Shown in pieces: positions 15,489 to 22,531 of a stretch of DNA of 64,000 bases (within the stretch, counting starts at the first letter, position 1; every line of letters begins with the position of its first letter). Source of the DNA: Blastococcus sp. LR1 (lineage in GTDB: Bacteria; Actinomycetota; Actinomycetes; Mycobacteriales; Geodermatophilaceae). Under the pieces are notes generated by a model. The model made no database searches. It was not told where the DNA came from and saw only the letters and a list, made by a program, of their open reading frames with translations. A program made the position numbers and the translations under genes. Location: the NCBI RefSeq assembly GCF_020166105.1, contig NZ_JAIUJY010000001.1, positions 682,001 through 746,000 on the forward strand, in the 5' to 3' direction.

Positions 15489-15728
15489 TCAGACGACGCG
15501 CCGTGGTCTGCGGCGACGGTGGTACCAGGCTGCGATCCTGGCGAGACCCCGGGGCCGGCGGACGAAGCGGACGTCGTCCGCCGGCCGGGGGCCTGCTCTG
15601 CGGGCTCGCCCCTCGAGCTCCGCCATGACCCGGAGGAACTCGGACGGATCGCCCCCGAGGTCGGGATGGTGCGCGCGGAGCAGCGCCCGTCGTCGGCGAC
15701 GCTCCTCCGGGTCGGTGGTCTCAGGCAT
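15489..15728 (-). CDS. small J-domain-like protein with an HPD motif
   Basis: A 79-residue, very basic protein. Its first 45 residues read as the middle of a J-domain: an Arg-rich helix (EERRRRRALLRAHHPDLGG) carrying HPD, then the helix DPSEFLRVMAELEGRARR. HPD is the loop with which DnaJ proteins stimulate Hsp70 ATPase. The first J-domain helix is missing, so function as a co-chaperone is not certain. ATG 15728 overlaps the stop of the upstream Asp23-like gene (TGATG). The position inside an asp23 operon is unusual. Confidence 0.65.
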   Translation of the reverse strand: MPETTDPEERRRRRALLRAHHPDLGGDPSEFLRVMAELEGRARRAGPRPADDVRFVRRPRGLARIAAWYHRRRRPRRVV

Positions 15729-16105
15729 CAGGCCTGCGGAACCCCCACACCGGACGGCCCGGGGGGCAGGGCCGGCGGCTGTTCTTCGGGCAGCTGGAGG
15801 TCCGCGACGTGCACGTCTACCGGCTGTCCGGCCACGAGCGGCTCGACCGCGCGACGCACCTGGTCGGCGATCGCGATGATCGGAACGCCCTGGACGGCCA
15901 CGACCGACACCAGCACGCGGTTGGGTTCGATCCGCACCCCGTCGACCCGACGCCCCGGTAGGTATGTGGCGACGTTCCGCAGGCCGCTGCCGCGGGACAG
16001 CGACGCGACGGCGGGGCAGGCGACCGCGGCAGCGGCGATGGCGTCGGCAAGCTCGGCCTCCGACATCGCCGCGATCGCGGCCGAACCACTGGATGCTGAG
16101 GTCAC
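15728..16105 (-). CDS. divergent Asp23-like protein (second gene of the operon)
   Basis: A 125-residue protein with a reduced Asp23/Gls24 fold: the first helix ELADAIAAAAVACPAVASLSRG, the strands NVATYLPGRRVDGVRI and VLVSVVAVQGVPIIAIADQVRRAVEPLV, and the closing strand VDVHVADLQL. A Pro-rich tail follows. It starts at GTG 16105 overlapping the stop of the first asp23 gene (GTGA) and ends overlapping the HPD-protein start. It is probably another subunit of the Asp23 assembly. The family call rests on fold pattern and context. Confidence 0.75.
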   Translation of the reverse strand: MTSASSGSAAIAAMSEAELADAIAAAAVACPAVASLSRGSGLRNVATYLPGRRVDGVRIEPNRVLVSVVAVQGVPIIAIADQVRRAVEPLVAGQPVDVHVADLQLPEEQPPALPPGPSGVGVPQA

Positions 16106-16563
16106 TGGACCCGCGGAGGCTCCTGGGAGCCCTCGTCGTCGGACGGCAGGTGGATGTCGTTGACCGAGATGTTGACCTCGGTGACCTGCAGACCGGTCAT
16201 TCCCTCGACCGACGCGATGACGTTTCGCCGGACCGACCGGGCGACATCGGCGATGGGGGCGCCGTACTCGGTGACCAGGTCCAGGTCGACCGCTGCCTGC
16301 TTCTCCCCGACCTCGACCGAAACGCCCTGACCGGCCGACTGCGTGGCGCCCGGGATGCGCTCGCGGAGCGCGCCGAGGGTGCGTGCCGCGCCGCCGCCGA
16401 GAGCGTAGACGCCGGACACCTCGCGCGCAGCCAGGCCGGCGATCTTCTGGACGACGTTGTCGGCGACGGTGGTGGTGCCCTGGCTGGTCTGCAGAGCCGA
16501 CGGCGACGCCTGGGTGACCGCGCTCGACGACGCGGAGGTGCTGGAGCTCGGGGACTGCGTCAC
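16102..16563 (-). CDS. Asp23/Gls24-family envelope stress protein (first gene of the operon)
   Basis: A 153-residue protein. A Ser/Thr-rich 30-residue start is followed by the canonical family sequence: TTVADNVVQKIAGLAAREVSGVYALGGG, VSVEVGEKQAAVDLDLVTEYGAPIADVARSVRRNVIASVE and MTGLQVTEVNISVNDIHLP, here cited in pieces as fold landmarks. It heads a seven-gene minus-strand unit reaching amaP. Start GTG 16563 has AGAGG upstream. The motif GTTTACGACGT (16595-16605, minus) lies 32 bases before the start and may belong to its promoter. It is divergent from the ECF sigma gene. Confidence 0.93.
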   Translation of the reverse strand: MTQSPSSSTSASSSAVTQASPSALQTSQGTTTVADNVVQKIAGLAAREVSGVYALGGGAARTLGALRERIPGATQSAGQGVSVEVGEKQAAVDLDLVTEYGAPIADVARSVRRNVIASVEGMTGLQVTEVNISVNDIHLPSDDEGSQEPPRVQ

Positions 16564-16594
16564 TGGGTGACCTCTTCTTCCGTGATGGGAGATA

Positions 16595-16605
16595 ACGTCG
16601 TAAAC
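16595..16605 (-). promoter_or_regulatory. GTTTAC-GA-CGT motif upstream of the asp23 operon
   Basis: On the minus strand the sequence is GTTTACGACGT. It sits 32 bases upstream of the first asp23 start, close to the 36-base distance of the copy before the small stress gene at 13566. Candidate promoter or operator element; not tested. Confidence 0.4.
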
Positions 16606-16646
16606 CGACGGGCGGCCCGGTCGTGCCCTCGGGTCGCCGACTTACA

Positions 16647-16664
16647 CCAGTTGGACACAACTGG
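16647..16664. promoter_or_regulatory. inverted repeat between the asp23 operon and the sigma gene, candidate operator
   Basis: CCAGTTG-GACA-CAACTGG is a perfect seven-base inverted repeat with a four-base centre. It lies in the 158-base divergent region, 58 bases before the sigma gene start and 84 bases before the asp23 start. It is too short to be a terminator and is placed well for a dimeric regulator. Binding protein unknown. Confidence 0.4.
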
Positions 16665-16721
16665 ATGGGAAGGGTTACAGCAGATGGCGAAAAAAGCTCC
16701 GCGGAAGCGAGAGCTTCACCG

Positions 16722-17300
16722 GTGACCCGAGAGGCAGAGCCCGCCGCCGACCACACCAATCCGATGGAAGAGCACTGGGTCGCGCTGGCTGCGCAGGGCA
16801 ACGAGGACGCCTTCGCATCGCTCGTCCGCGCGCATCAAGACCGGCTCTACCGCGTGGCGCTGCGCCTGGTGGGGCATCCTGCAGACGCTCAGGAGGCCGT
16901 GCAGGAGTCCCTCCTGCAGGCTTGGCAGCACCTGGATGGCTTCCGCGGCGACGCGAAGTTCTCGACGTGGGTCACGCGCATTCTGATCAACCGCTGCCAC
17001 AACGTGCTGCGCGCTCGCAAGCTCACCGTCCCCCTGCCCGACGATCCGGGATCCGACCGTGGCCTGCCTCAGGCGCCGGCAACCGAGGACCTGGCCGTGC
17101 GTGCTCAGCGCAGGGACGCCGTCCGCGCCGCGGTGCTGTCGCTACCTTTCGACCAACGCGCGCCACTTGTCCTGACCGTCTTCGGCGGTTACACACACGC
17201 TGAAACGGGGCGCATTCTCGGCATCTCCGAGACAGCAGCCAAGGTGAGGGCGCATCGTGGACGCAAGACCCTGCTGTCCCGGCTCCAGGAATGGAGGTGA
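16722..17300 (+). CDS. ECF-type RNA polymerase sigma factor
   Basis: About 192 residues from GTG 16722 (open to 16623; ATG 16764 is also possible). Region 2 reads FASLVRAHQDRLYRVALRLV then DAQEAVQESLLQAWQHLDGFRGDAKFSTWVTRILINRC, with the DAxxxxQExxxxxW core-binding signature. Region 4 reads LPFDQRAPLVLTVFGGYTHAETGRILGISETAAKVRAHRGRKTLL, a normal HTH. It overlaps or abuts the next gene, whose product carries an anti-sigma-like HxxxCxxC motif joined to an Asp23 domain. Divergent from the asp23 operon, it likely directs that regulon; this is inference. Confidence 0.92.
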   Translation: MTREAEPAADHTNPMEEHWVALAAQGNEDAFASLVRAHQDRLYRVALRLVGHPADAQEAVQESLLQAWQHLDGFRGDAKFSTWVTRILINRCHNVLRARKLTVPLPDDPGSDRGLPQAPATEDLAVRAQRRDAVRAAVLSLPFDQRAPLVLTVFGGYTHAETGRILGISETAAKVRAHRGRKTLLSRLQEWR

Positions 17301-17305
17301 CTCCC

Positions 17306-17950
17306 GTGTCCCCGAGCAACAGAGCAGACGACGACCGCCTGCCCTGCGGCGTAGGCGTCGACGATCTGCTCACCCAGGTGGCCGAGCATGCTCACCCCCG
17401 TGACCCGGCACACCAACGCAGCTGTCCGCATTGCCGGGCCGCCCTGGCGGCGCTGGCCGACCTGTGGGCCCCCGTCACCGAACTGGCAGCGGAAGACGTC
17501 CGCGCACCGGCCAGCCTGCTGCAGGAAGTCATGGCACAGATCCGCGAACTGTCCCGCAACGCCTGGCACGCCGTCCTGACCGACCCGACCGGGCAGACCC
17601 GCATCGCGGCACGCGTCGTCGGCGCCGTCGCACGACTGGCCGCCGAGTCCGTTCCGCACGTCTCGGTCGCCCTCGGCAACGGTCGCCCCGAGACCCGGGC
17701 CGGACAGTCGCCCTCCCCCACCGAGATCGCCGGCGCCGCGGGAGAACCTGCCACCGACGTCGGAGTCGCGGGCTCGCACGTCATCATCGACGTCCAGATC
17801 GCCGTCGACTACGGCGTTCCCATCGCGCACGTCGCGCAGGCGGTTCGGAGCCGGATCATCGAGCACCTCGTGGCGCACACCGGGTTGACCACCAGCGAGG
17901 TGAACGTCATCGTCATCGACGTCCTCGCATCGCCTCCTACGGAGACCTAA
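17306..17950 (+). CDS. putative zinc anti-sigma motif fused to an Asp23/Gls24 domain
   Basis: About 214 residues. GTG 17306 has GGAGG seven bases upstream; ATG 17291 inside the sigma gene is an alternative. Residues 10-70 contain CGVGVDDLLTQVAEH and then HQRSCPHCRAAL, an HxxxCxxC zinc anti-sigma (ZAS) pattern, followed by a helix like those that wrap ECF sigma factors. Residues 95-210 form an Asp23 domain in two parts (IAARVVGAVARLAAESVPHVSV; VIIDVQIAVDYGVPIAHVAQAVRSRIIEHLV; LTTSEVNVIVIDV). There is no transmembrane segment, unlike most ECF anti-sigmas. It could tie sigma activity to the Asp23 membrane network. The domains are seen; the mechanism is inferred. Confidence 0.8.
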   Translation: MSPSNRADDDRLPCGVGVDDLLTQVAEHAHPRDPAHQRSCPHCRAALAALADLWAPVTELAAEDVRAPASLLQEVMAQIRELSRNAWHAVLTDPTGQTRIAARVVGAVARLAAESVPHVSVALGNGRPETRAGQSPSPTEIAGAAGEPATDVGVAGSHVIIDVQIAVDYGVPIAHVAQAVRSRIIEHLVAHTGLTTSEVNVIVIDVLASPPTET

Positions 17951-18514
17951 GAACGCGCCCCCCAGCGCCGGCCACATCGTCTCCAAGGAGCAGTGACGGG
18001 CGACCGCTCATCAGGTTCAGGCGACCTGACGCTCCAGCGGGCCCTGCGCCGACGTCAGCAGGTCCGCCCACCATGTGGTCGCCCTGACCGCCGGCCTCGA
18101 CAGCACCGGCCCGGACGGCGCCACGACGAGCGCTGGAGGCAACCTTGCCGGATCGAGGGAGGCGTGTAACACGCAACCACCTTCATCAGCCTGTCGTCGC
18201 ATGGTGCTTCGGAGCTGGTTGCGAAACCGCCGTCGCCGGTAGGTGTTCGCCGGACCCCGCCCTTCTCGTGACGAGGCCGTGCTCGCGCCGACGGCGTCGG
18301 CGGACGGTGCAGAGTGATGAGCAGCCGAGAGTGCCCTTGGTGCGCTCGTGGTTAAAGGCACACGAAAGGCACGGGATCCACCCGCGCCGATGCTGACCAG
18401 CCGAGATCCAGCCAACAGCTCAAGCCTTCCAAGCTGGCCATGCCGGTTCGATCCCGGTCACCCGCTCCACCCACGGCCCGACGAGGACCGGTGGCGGCGT
18501 CGCTATTGCGAGGA
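17951..18514. other. gap containing a tRNA remnant, otherwise no gene
   Basis: No convincing reading frame lies here. The only recognisable element is the tRNA-Gly 3' fragment at 18423-18470, annotated separately. The sequence to its left may be decayed element DNA. Confidence 0.6.
18423..18470 (+). other. 3' fragment of tRNA-Gly(TCC), probable attachment site of an integrated element
   Basis: From 18423 the sequence runs as a tRNA-Gly(TCC) would from the anticodon stem to the end: AGC-CTTCCAA-GCTGG (anticodon TCC), a variable loop, the T arm CCGGTTCGATCCCGG and the acceptor strand TCACCCGCTCCA-type end. No matching 5' half (GCGGGTG acceptor strand and D arm) lies upstream, so this is not a functional tRNA. 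Integrases of actinobacterial elements recombine in this part of tRNA genes and leave such a partial copy at one end. It separates the stress island from the following more ordinary genes. Confidence 0.7.
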
Positions 18515-20203
18515 TCAGGTGCCGAGGCTGATGCGGTCGGTCTCCGGAGCGGCGACCGGCTCGCCGGACAGGTACGTCACCAGTGCGTCGACCTCGACGC
18601 CGGGCTGGTCGACCGGGTTCGTGCCTTCGGTCAGAACCGTGAAGCCGTCGCCGCCGCCGGCCAGGAAGCTGTTCACCGTGATCCGGTAGGTCTGATCGAG
18701 GACGACGGCCTCGCCGTCGATGGTCAGGGAACCGGGCACGACTCCGCTGCCGGCAGCGGTGACCGTGTAGGCCACCGTGCCGGATGGGGCCAGCACGCTG
18801 TCGACCTCGAACTGCTGGTCGAGCAGCGCGTACAGCTGCCGACCGGTCAGGTCCAGCGTGGTGAGCAGGTTGTCGAACGGCTGCACCGTGAAGGCCTCGC
18901 CGTAGGTGACGACCCCGTCGCCCTCACCGGCGGCGGATGAGGCGAAGGTCAGGTCGGCCCGCACCCCGCCGGGGTTCGTGAAGGCTGCGACGGCACTGGC
19001 CTCGTCGTCGGTCGCCGCGAGCTGGGCGTCGGCGATCAGGTCGACCAGTGGGGACTCCCCGCTCAGGCCACCGGCCAGCGCCTCCCGGGTGCGAACGATC
19101 TCCTCGGCGACCGCGCCGACCGGCTCGTCGGCGATCGGCCGGGCGATCTCGGCGTACCGGTCGACGAGCGCCTGTGCCTGCGGATCGGCCGGGACGTCCC
19201 GGGTGACGACGACGTTCTCGGCGGTGCTGGTCACGACGTCCCCGCCGCGACGGTCGATGGTCAGGTCGACGTCGGTGATCAGACGGCCGTTCGACAGCCC
19301 CTGGGCGACCAGCTTTCCGTCGACCTCGCACACGAACCCTCTGTGGGAGTGCCCCGTGAGGACGACGTCGACCGCGTCGTCGATCGCTCCGGCGATGTCG
19401 AACGCAGGCCCCGTCGGACCGGTGCAGCCGTTGGCGTCGGCGCCGGCCGAGCCGCCTTCGTGCAGCGACACGACGATCGCCTCGACGCCGTCGGCGCGCA
19501 GTTCGGCGACGTACCGGTTGATCGTCGCGACCTCGTCGGAGAACTCGACGTCGGTGATGCCCGCCGCGGAGACGAGAGAGGGCGTCTCGTCGAGAGTCAG
19601 CCCGATCACGCCCAGCTCCACGCCCTGGAACGTGTAGACCCGGTACGGCGGCAGGATCGGCTCCCGGCTCTGCCGGTCGACGACGTTGGCGGCGAGCCAG
19701 TCGGCGTCGGAGCCGTTCCAGCCGTCACCGTCCAGGCAGCCGTCGTCGGGGTGGCACGCACCGCCGTCGACGATCCGGCGCAGTTCGTCGACGCCTTCGT
19801 CGAATTCGTGGTTGCCGACGGTGGCGATGTCCAGGCCCAGCTGGTCCATCGCGTCCACGGTCGGCTCGTCGCGGAACAGAGCCGACAGGAGGGGGCTCCC
19901 GCCGATCAGGTCGCCGTTGCTGATGGTCAGGGTGTTGTTCTCGTTCTCGGCCTCGAGCGCGCGGTGGTGGGTGGCGAGGTACGCGAGGCCGCCGGCGTCG
20001 ACTCTGCTGTCAGGGGACGCGACTCGTCCGCCGGAGCCCGTCGGCGGCTCGAGGGCCCCGTGGAAGTCGTTGAAGGCCAGCAGCTGGACCTTCACCGGCC
20101 TCGGCTCCGCCGACGCCGGTGCGGGGACCACGACGGCGACGGCGACGGCGACGGCAGACAGGCAAGCGGTGGCGCCTAGGGCCGCGAGGTGGCGCTTCCT
20201 CAT
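18515..20203 (-). CDS. secreted bifunctional metallophosphatase/5'-nucleotidase
   Basis: A 562-residue protein from ATG 20203 behind GAGGAG. A Sec signal peptide (about residues 1-31, ending ASA) is followed by the calcineurin-like metallophosphatase domain with all motifs: LLAFNDFHG, NGDLIGG, TVGNHEFDEG, VVSLHEGG and VVLTGHSHRG. The C-terminal 5'-nucleotidase domain (about 350-540) contains NPGGVRADL and the GGGDGFTVL loop that stacks the base. It hydrolyses nucleotides outside the cell, probably for phosphate and nucleoside recovery. It has no cell-wall sorting signal at the C-terminus. Its stop lies 45 bases beyond the tRNA fragment. Confidence 0.93.
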   Translation of the reverse strand: MRKRHLAALGATACLSAVAVAVAVVVPAPASAEPRPVKVQLLAFNDFHGALEPPTGSGGRVASPDSRVDAGGLAYLATHHRALEAENENNTLTISNGDLIGGSPLLSALFRDEPTVDAMDQLGLDIATVGNHEFDEGVDELRRIVDGGACHPDDGCLDGDGWNGSDADWLAANVVDRQSREPILPPYRVYTFQGVELGVIGLTLDETPSLVSAAGITDVEFSDEVATINRYVAELRADGVEAIVVSLHEGGSAGADANGCTGPTGPAFDIAGAIDDAVDVVLTGHSHRGFVCEVDGKLVAQGLSNGRLITDVDLTIDRRGGDVVTSTAENVVVTRDVPADPQAQALVDRYAEIARPIADEPVGAVAEEIVRTREALAGGLSGESPLVDLIADAQLAATDDEASAVAAFTNPGGVRADLTFASSAAGEGDGVVTYGEAFTVQPFDNLLTTLDLTGRQLYALLDQQFEVDSVLAPSGTVAYTVTAAGSGVVPGSLTIDGEAVVLDQTYRITVNSFLAGGGDGFTVLTEGTNPVDQPGVEVDALVTYLSGEPVAAPETDRISLGT

Positions 20204-20369
20204 ACGGATCTCCTCGGGGAGAAGCAGGGGCGCTCGCGACGCTAGGAGCGCTCCGTGCACTTCCGGCAAGGAGCAGATGAACCCCGGAGGACCGTGCGAT
20301 GCACTTACCCCGGGACCGGAGGAGGTCCGCATCCGGCCAGGTCAGCGGGGAGCTCGGGGCGCCGGACGG

Positions 20370-22400
20370 TCACTGCGCCGCGGGCGAGGACTCCGCCTCG
20401 GGAGCCGCTCCGGCCGGCGCGGGCACCGTCACCTCGTCGACGAAGCAGTAGCCCCAGCTCTCCCCCGGCTCGGCCGACGCGATCAGCGGGTGGTCGTCGG
20501 CGGCCGCGTGCGCACGGGCGTGCCGACGCGGCGAGGAGTCGCAGCAGCCGACGTACCCGCAGCTCAGGCAGGTGCGCAGGTGCACCCACTCGGTCCCCTC
20601 CTGCAGGCAGCCGACGCACCCCGACGCCAGGGGCACCACCGGCCGGGACGCTGCACCGTGCTCGCAGCCGCTGCCCGTCGGCCACGCGTACCGGACCACC
20701 CGGGCGGTGTCGACGACGGTCCCGTCCCGGTCGGCTACCTGGTGACCGAGCTCCGCGAGCACCGAGCGCAGCAGCGCCTGGCCGGAGAGCCGGTCGCGAT
20801 CGAGGATGTGGTCCGCGCCCGCGTCGGCCAGCTCGGCGACGTCGACGGCGCCCAGCGGCCGGGCCAGGATCGGCGCGGACGTGACCGCCCGTGCGGCGGC
20901 GACGACCCGCACCGCCTGCTCGGGGTCGTCCTCGGCGATCACGGCGAGCCGGGCCTCGGGCACCCCCGCCGTCCGCAGGATCTCCCCCTTCGTCGGGTCG
21001 CCGCGGACGACGGCGTGACCGGCGGCCTCGGCCTGGCGCGCGCCGTCGGGGTTGAGCGTGGTCATGACGACGTCGACGCCGCGGCTGCGCAGGGTGGCGG
21101 CGAGGTCGAGGGCGGTGGGACCCCAGCCGATGATCGCGACGTGCTCGCGGGGCGTGCCGCCGTCGGCGTCGGAACCGTCGTCCGCGACGGTGTGCCGCCG
21201 GTCGATCCGGGCGCCCGCGGCGGCGAGCTGCGGGGTGAGGAGCATCAGCAGGACCGTGGTCGCGACGACGACCTGCGAGCCGTCGTCGCCGAGCCCCAGC
21301 GGAGCCAGTCCTGCGGCGGTCCCCACGGTGAGGAGCACGAAGGAGAACTCGCCGATCTGCGCGAGGAGCAGACCGGTGGCGACCGCCGTGCGCAGCGGGA
21401 TGCGGGCCACCGTCGCGGCGGCTGCCGTGGTGAGCGTCTTGACGAGCAGGACGACGGCGGCGGCGCCCAGCACCAGCGGGAGGTTGGCGAGCATGAACCC
21501 GACGTCGAGCAGCATGCCGACGGAGACGAAGAAGACCGCGCTGAACACGATCTGCAGCGGCAGCACCTCGGCGAACGCCTGACTGCTGGCCCGGCTCTCG
21601 CTCACCACCAGGCCGGCCAGGAAGGCGCCGAGGGAGACGCTGACGCCGGCCAGCGCGGTCAGGTAGGCGGTGCCGAAGCAGACGGCGACGATCGCGAGGA
21701 GGAACACCTCCGGCGAGCAGGTCCGCGCCACGACGTCGAGCACCGCGGGCATGACCCGGCGGGCCACGACCAGGACGACGACGATCACCGCGACGGCGGT
21801 GAGCAGGGCCCACAGCAGCGAGCTGCCGCCGGACCCCTCGCCGTCCGCGGAGGGGCCCAGCAGGGGGACGACGAGCACCATGGCCACCACGGCCAGGTCC
21901 TGGGCGATGAGCACCGCCAGCGCCAGTCGGCCGCGCACCGCGGAGTTCTCCCGCCGCTCCCCCAGCAGCTTCAGCACGATGGCGGTGGACGACAGCGCGA
22001 GCAGGAACCCGGTGAACAGCCCGTCGCGCCACCCGCCGCCGGCCAGCAGGGTCAGCCCCAGTCCGGCCCCGGTCGCCGTCAGCAGCTGCAGGCCGCCGGC
22101 GACGGCGATCCAGGTCCAGACCCGTGCCAGCCGGTCGAGCGAGAACTCGATCCCGATGGTGAAGAGCAGCAGGATGACGCCGATGTCGGCGGCGGCCTCC
22201 ACCGCCTCGCCGTTCTCGACGATGCCGAGTTGCGCCGGGCCGATCAGGACGCCGGCCACCAGGAAGCCGACGATCGGGACCACCCGGGCGCGGGCCGACA
22301 GGTAGCCGATCACCGCGGCCGCCACGATGAGCGCCGCGGTCGGCCCCAGGTAGCCCGGCACCTCGCCGGCCGCGAGAACGAGTTCTGCCTCCGGAGCCAT
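20370..22400 (-). CDS. KefB-type cation:proton antiporter with RCK and UBP zinc-finger domains
   Basis: A 676-residue protein from ATG 22400. Residues 10-390 form a CPA2 exchanger with 12 or 13 transmembrane helices (VVPIVGFLVAGVLIGP; the helix pair FTIGIEFSLDRL and LALSSTAIVLKLL; LIAQDLAVVAMVL). A TrkA-N/RCK nucleotide-binding domain follows (HVAIIGWGPTALDLAATLRSRG, VVRGDPT). The last 90 residues are a UBP-type zinc finger: CEHG, CVGCLQEG, WVHLRTCLSCGYVGCCDSSPRRHARAH and HPLI. In eukaryotes this finger binds the ubiquitin C-terminus; in a bacterial antiporter its ligand is unknown. It moves K+ or Na+ against protons, with gating by the soluble domains likely. Divergent from the efflux pump gene. 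Confidence 0.9.
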   Translation of the reverse strand: MAPEAELVLAAGEVPGYLGPTAALIVAAAVIGYLSARARVVPIVGFLVAGVLIGPAQLGIVENGEAVEAAADIGVILLLFTIGIEFSLDRLARVWTWIAVAGGLQLLTATGAGLGLTLLAGGGWRDGLFTGFLLALSSTAIVLKLLGERRENSAVRGRLALAVLIAQDLAVVAMVLVVPLLGPSADGEGSGGSSLLWALLTAVAVIVVVLVVARRVMPAVLDVVARTCSPEVFLLAIVAVCFGTAYLTALAGVSVSLGAFLAGLVVSESRASSQAFAEVLPLQIVFSAVFFVSVGMLLDVGFMLANLPLVLGAAAVVLLVKTLTTAAAATVARIPLRTAVATGLLLAQIGEFSFVLLTVGTAAGLAPLGLGDDGSQVVVATTVLLMLLTPQLAAAGARIDRRHTVADDGSDADGGTPREHVAIIGWGPTALDLAATLRSRGVDVVMTTLNPDGARQAEAAGHAVVRGDPTKGEILRTAGVPEARLAVIAEDDPEQAVRVVAAARAVTSAPILARPLGAVDVAELADAGADHILDRDRLSGQALLRSVLAELGHQVADRDGTVVDTARVVRYAWPTGSGCEHGAASRPVVPLASGCVGCLQEGTEWVHLRTCLSCGYVGCCDSSPRRHARAHAAADDHPLIASAEPGESWGYCFVDEVTVPAPAGAAPEAESSPAAQ

Positions 22401-22531
22401 GCCGGACATTCTGCTCGCCGCCACGCCGCCGGCCGAGGCCCCGTCGGGCGGGAATCCCTGCTGGCCGCCCGCGTTGACCAGCGGCGGGCAGCGCGGCGAT
22501 GCTGTCGGCTACCGGCCGAGGAGGTACGGGC

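Noticed and set aside
18423-18470. Functional tRNA-Gly gene
   Set aside because: Only the 3' half is present; no D arm or 5' acceptor strand lies upstream, so it cannot fold as a tRNA.
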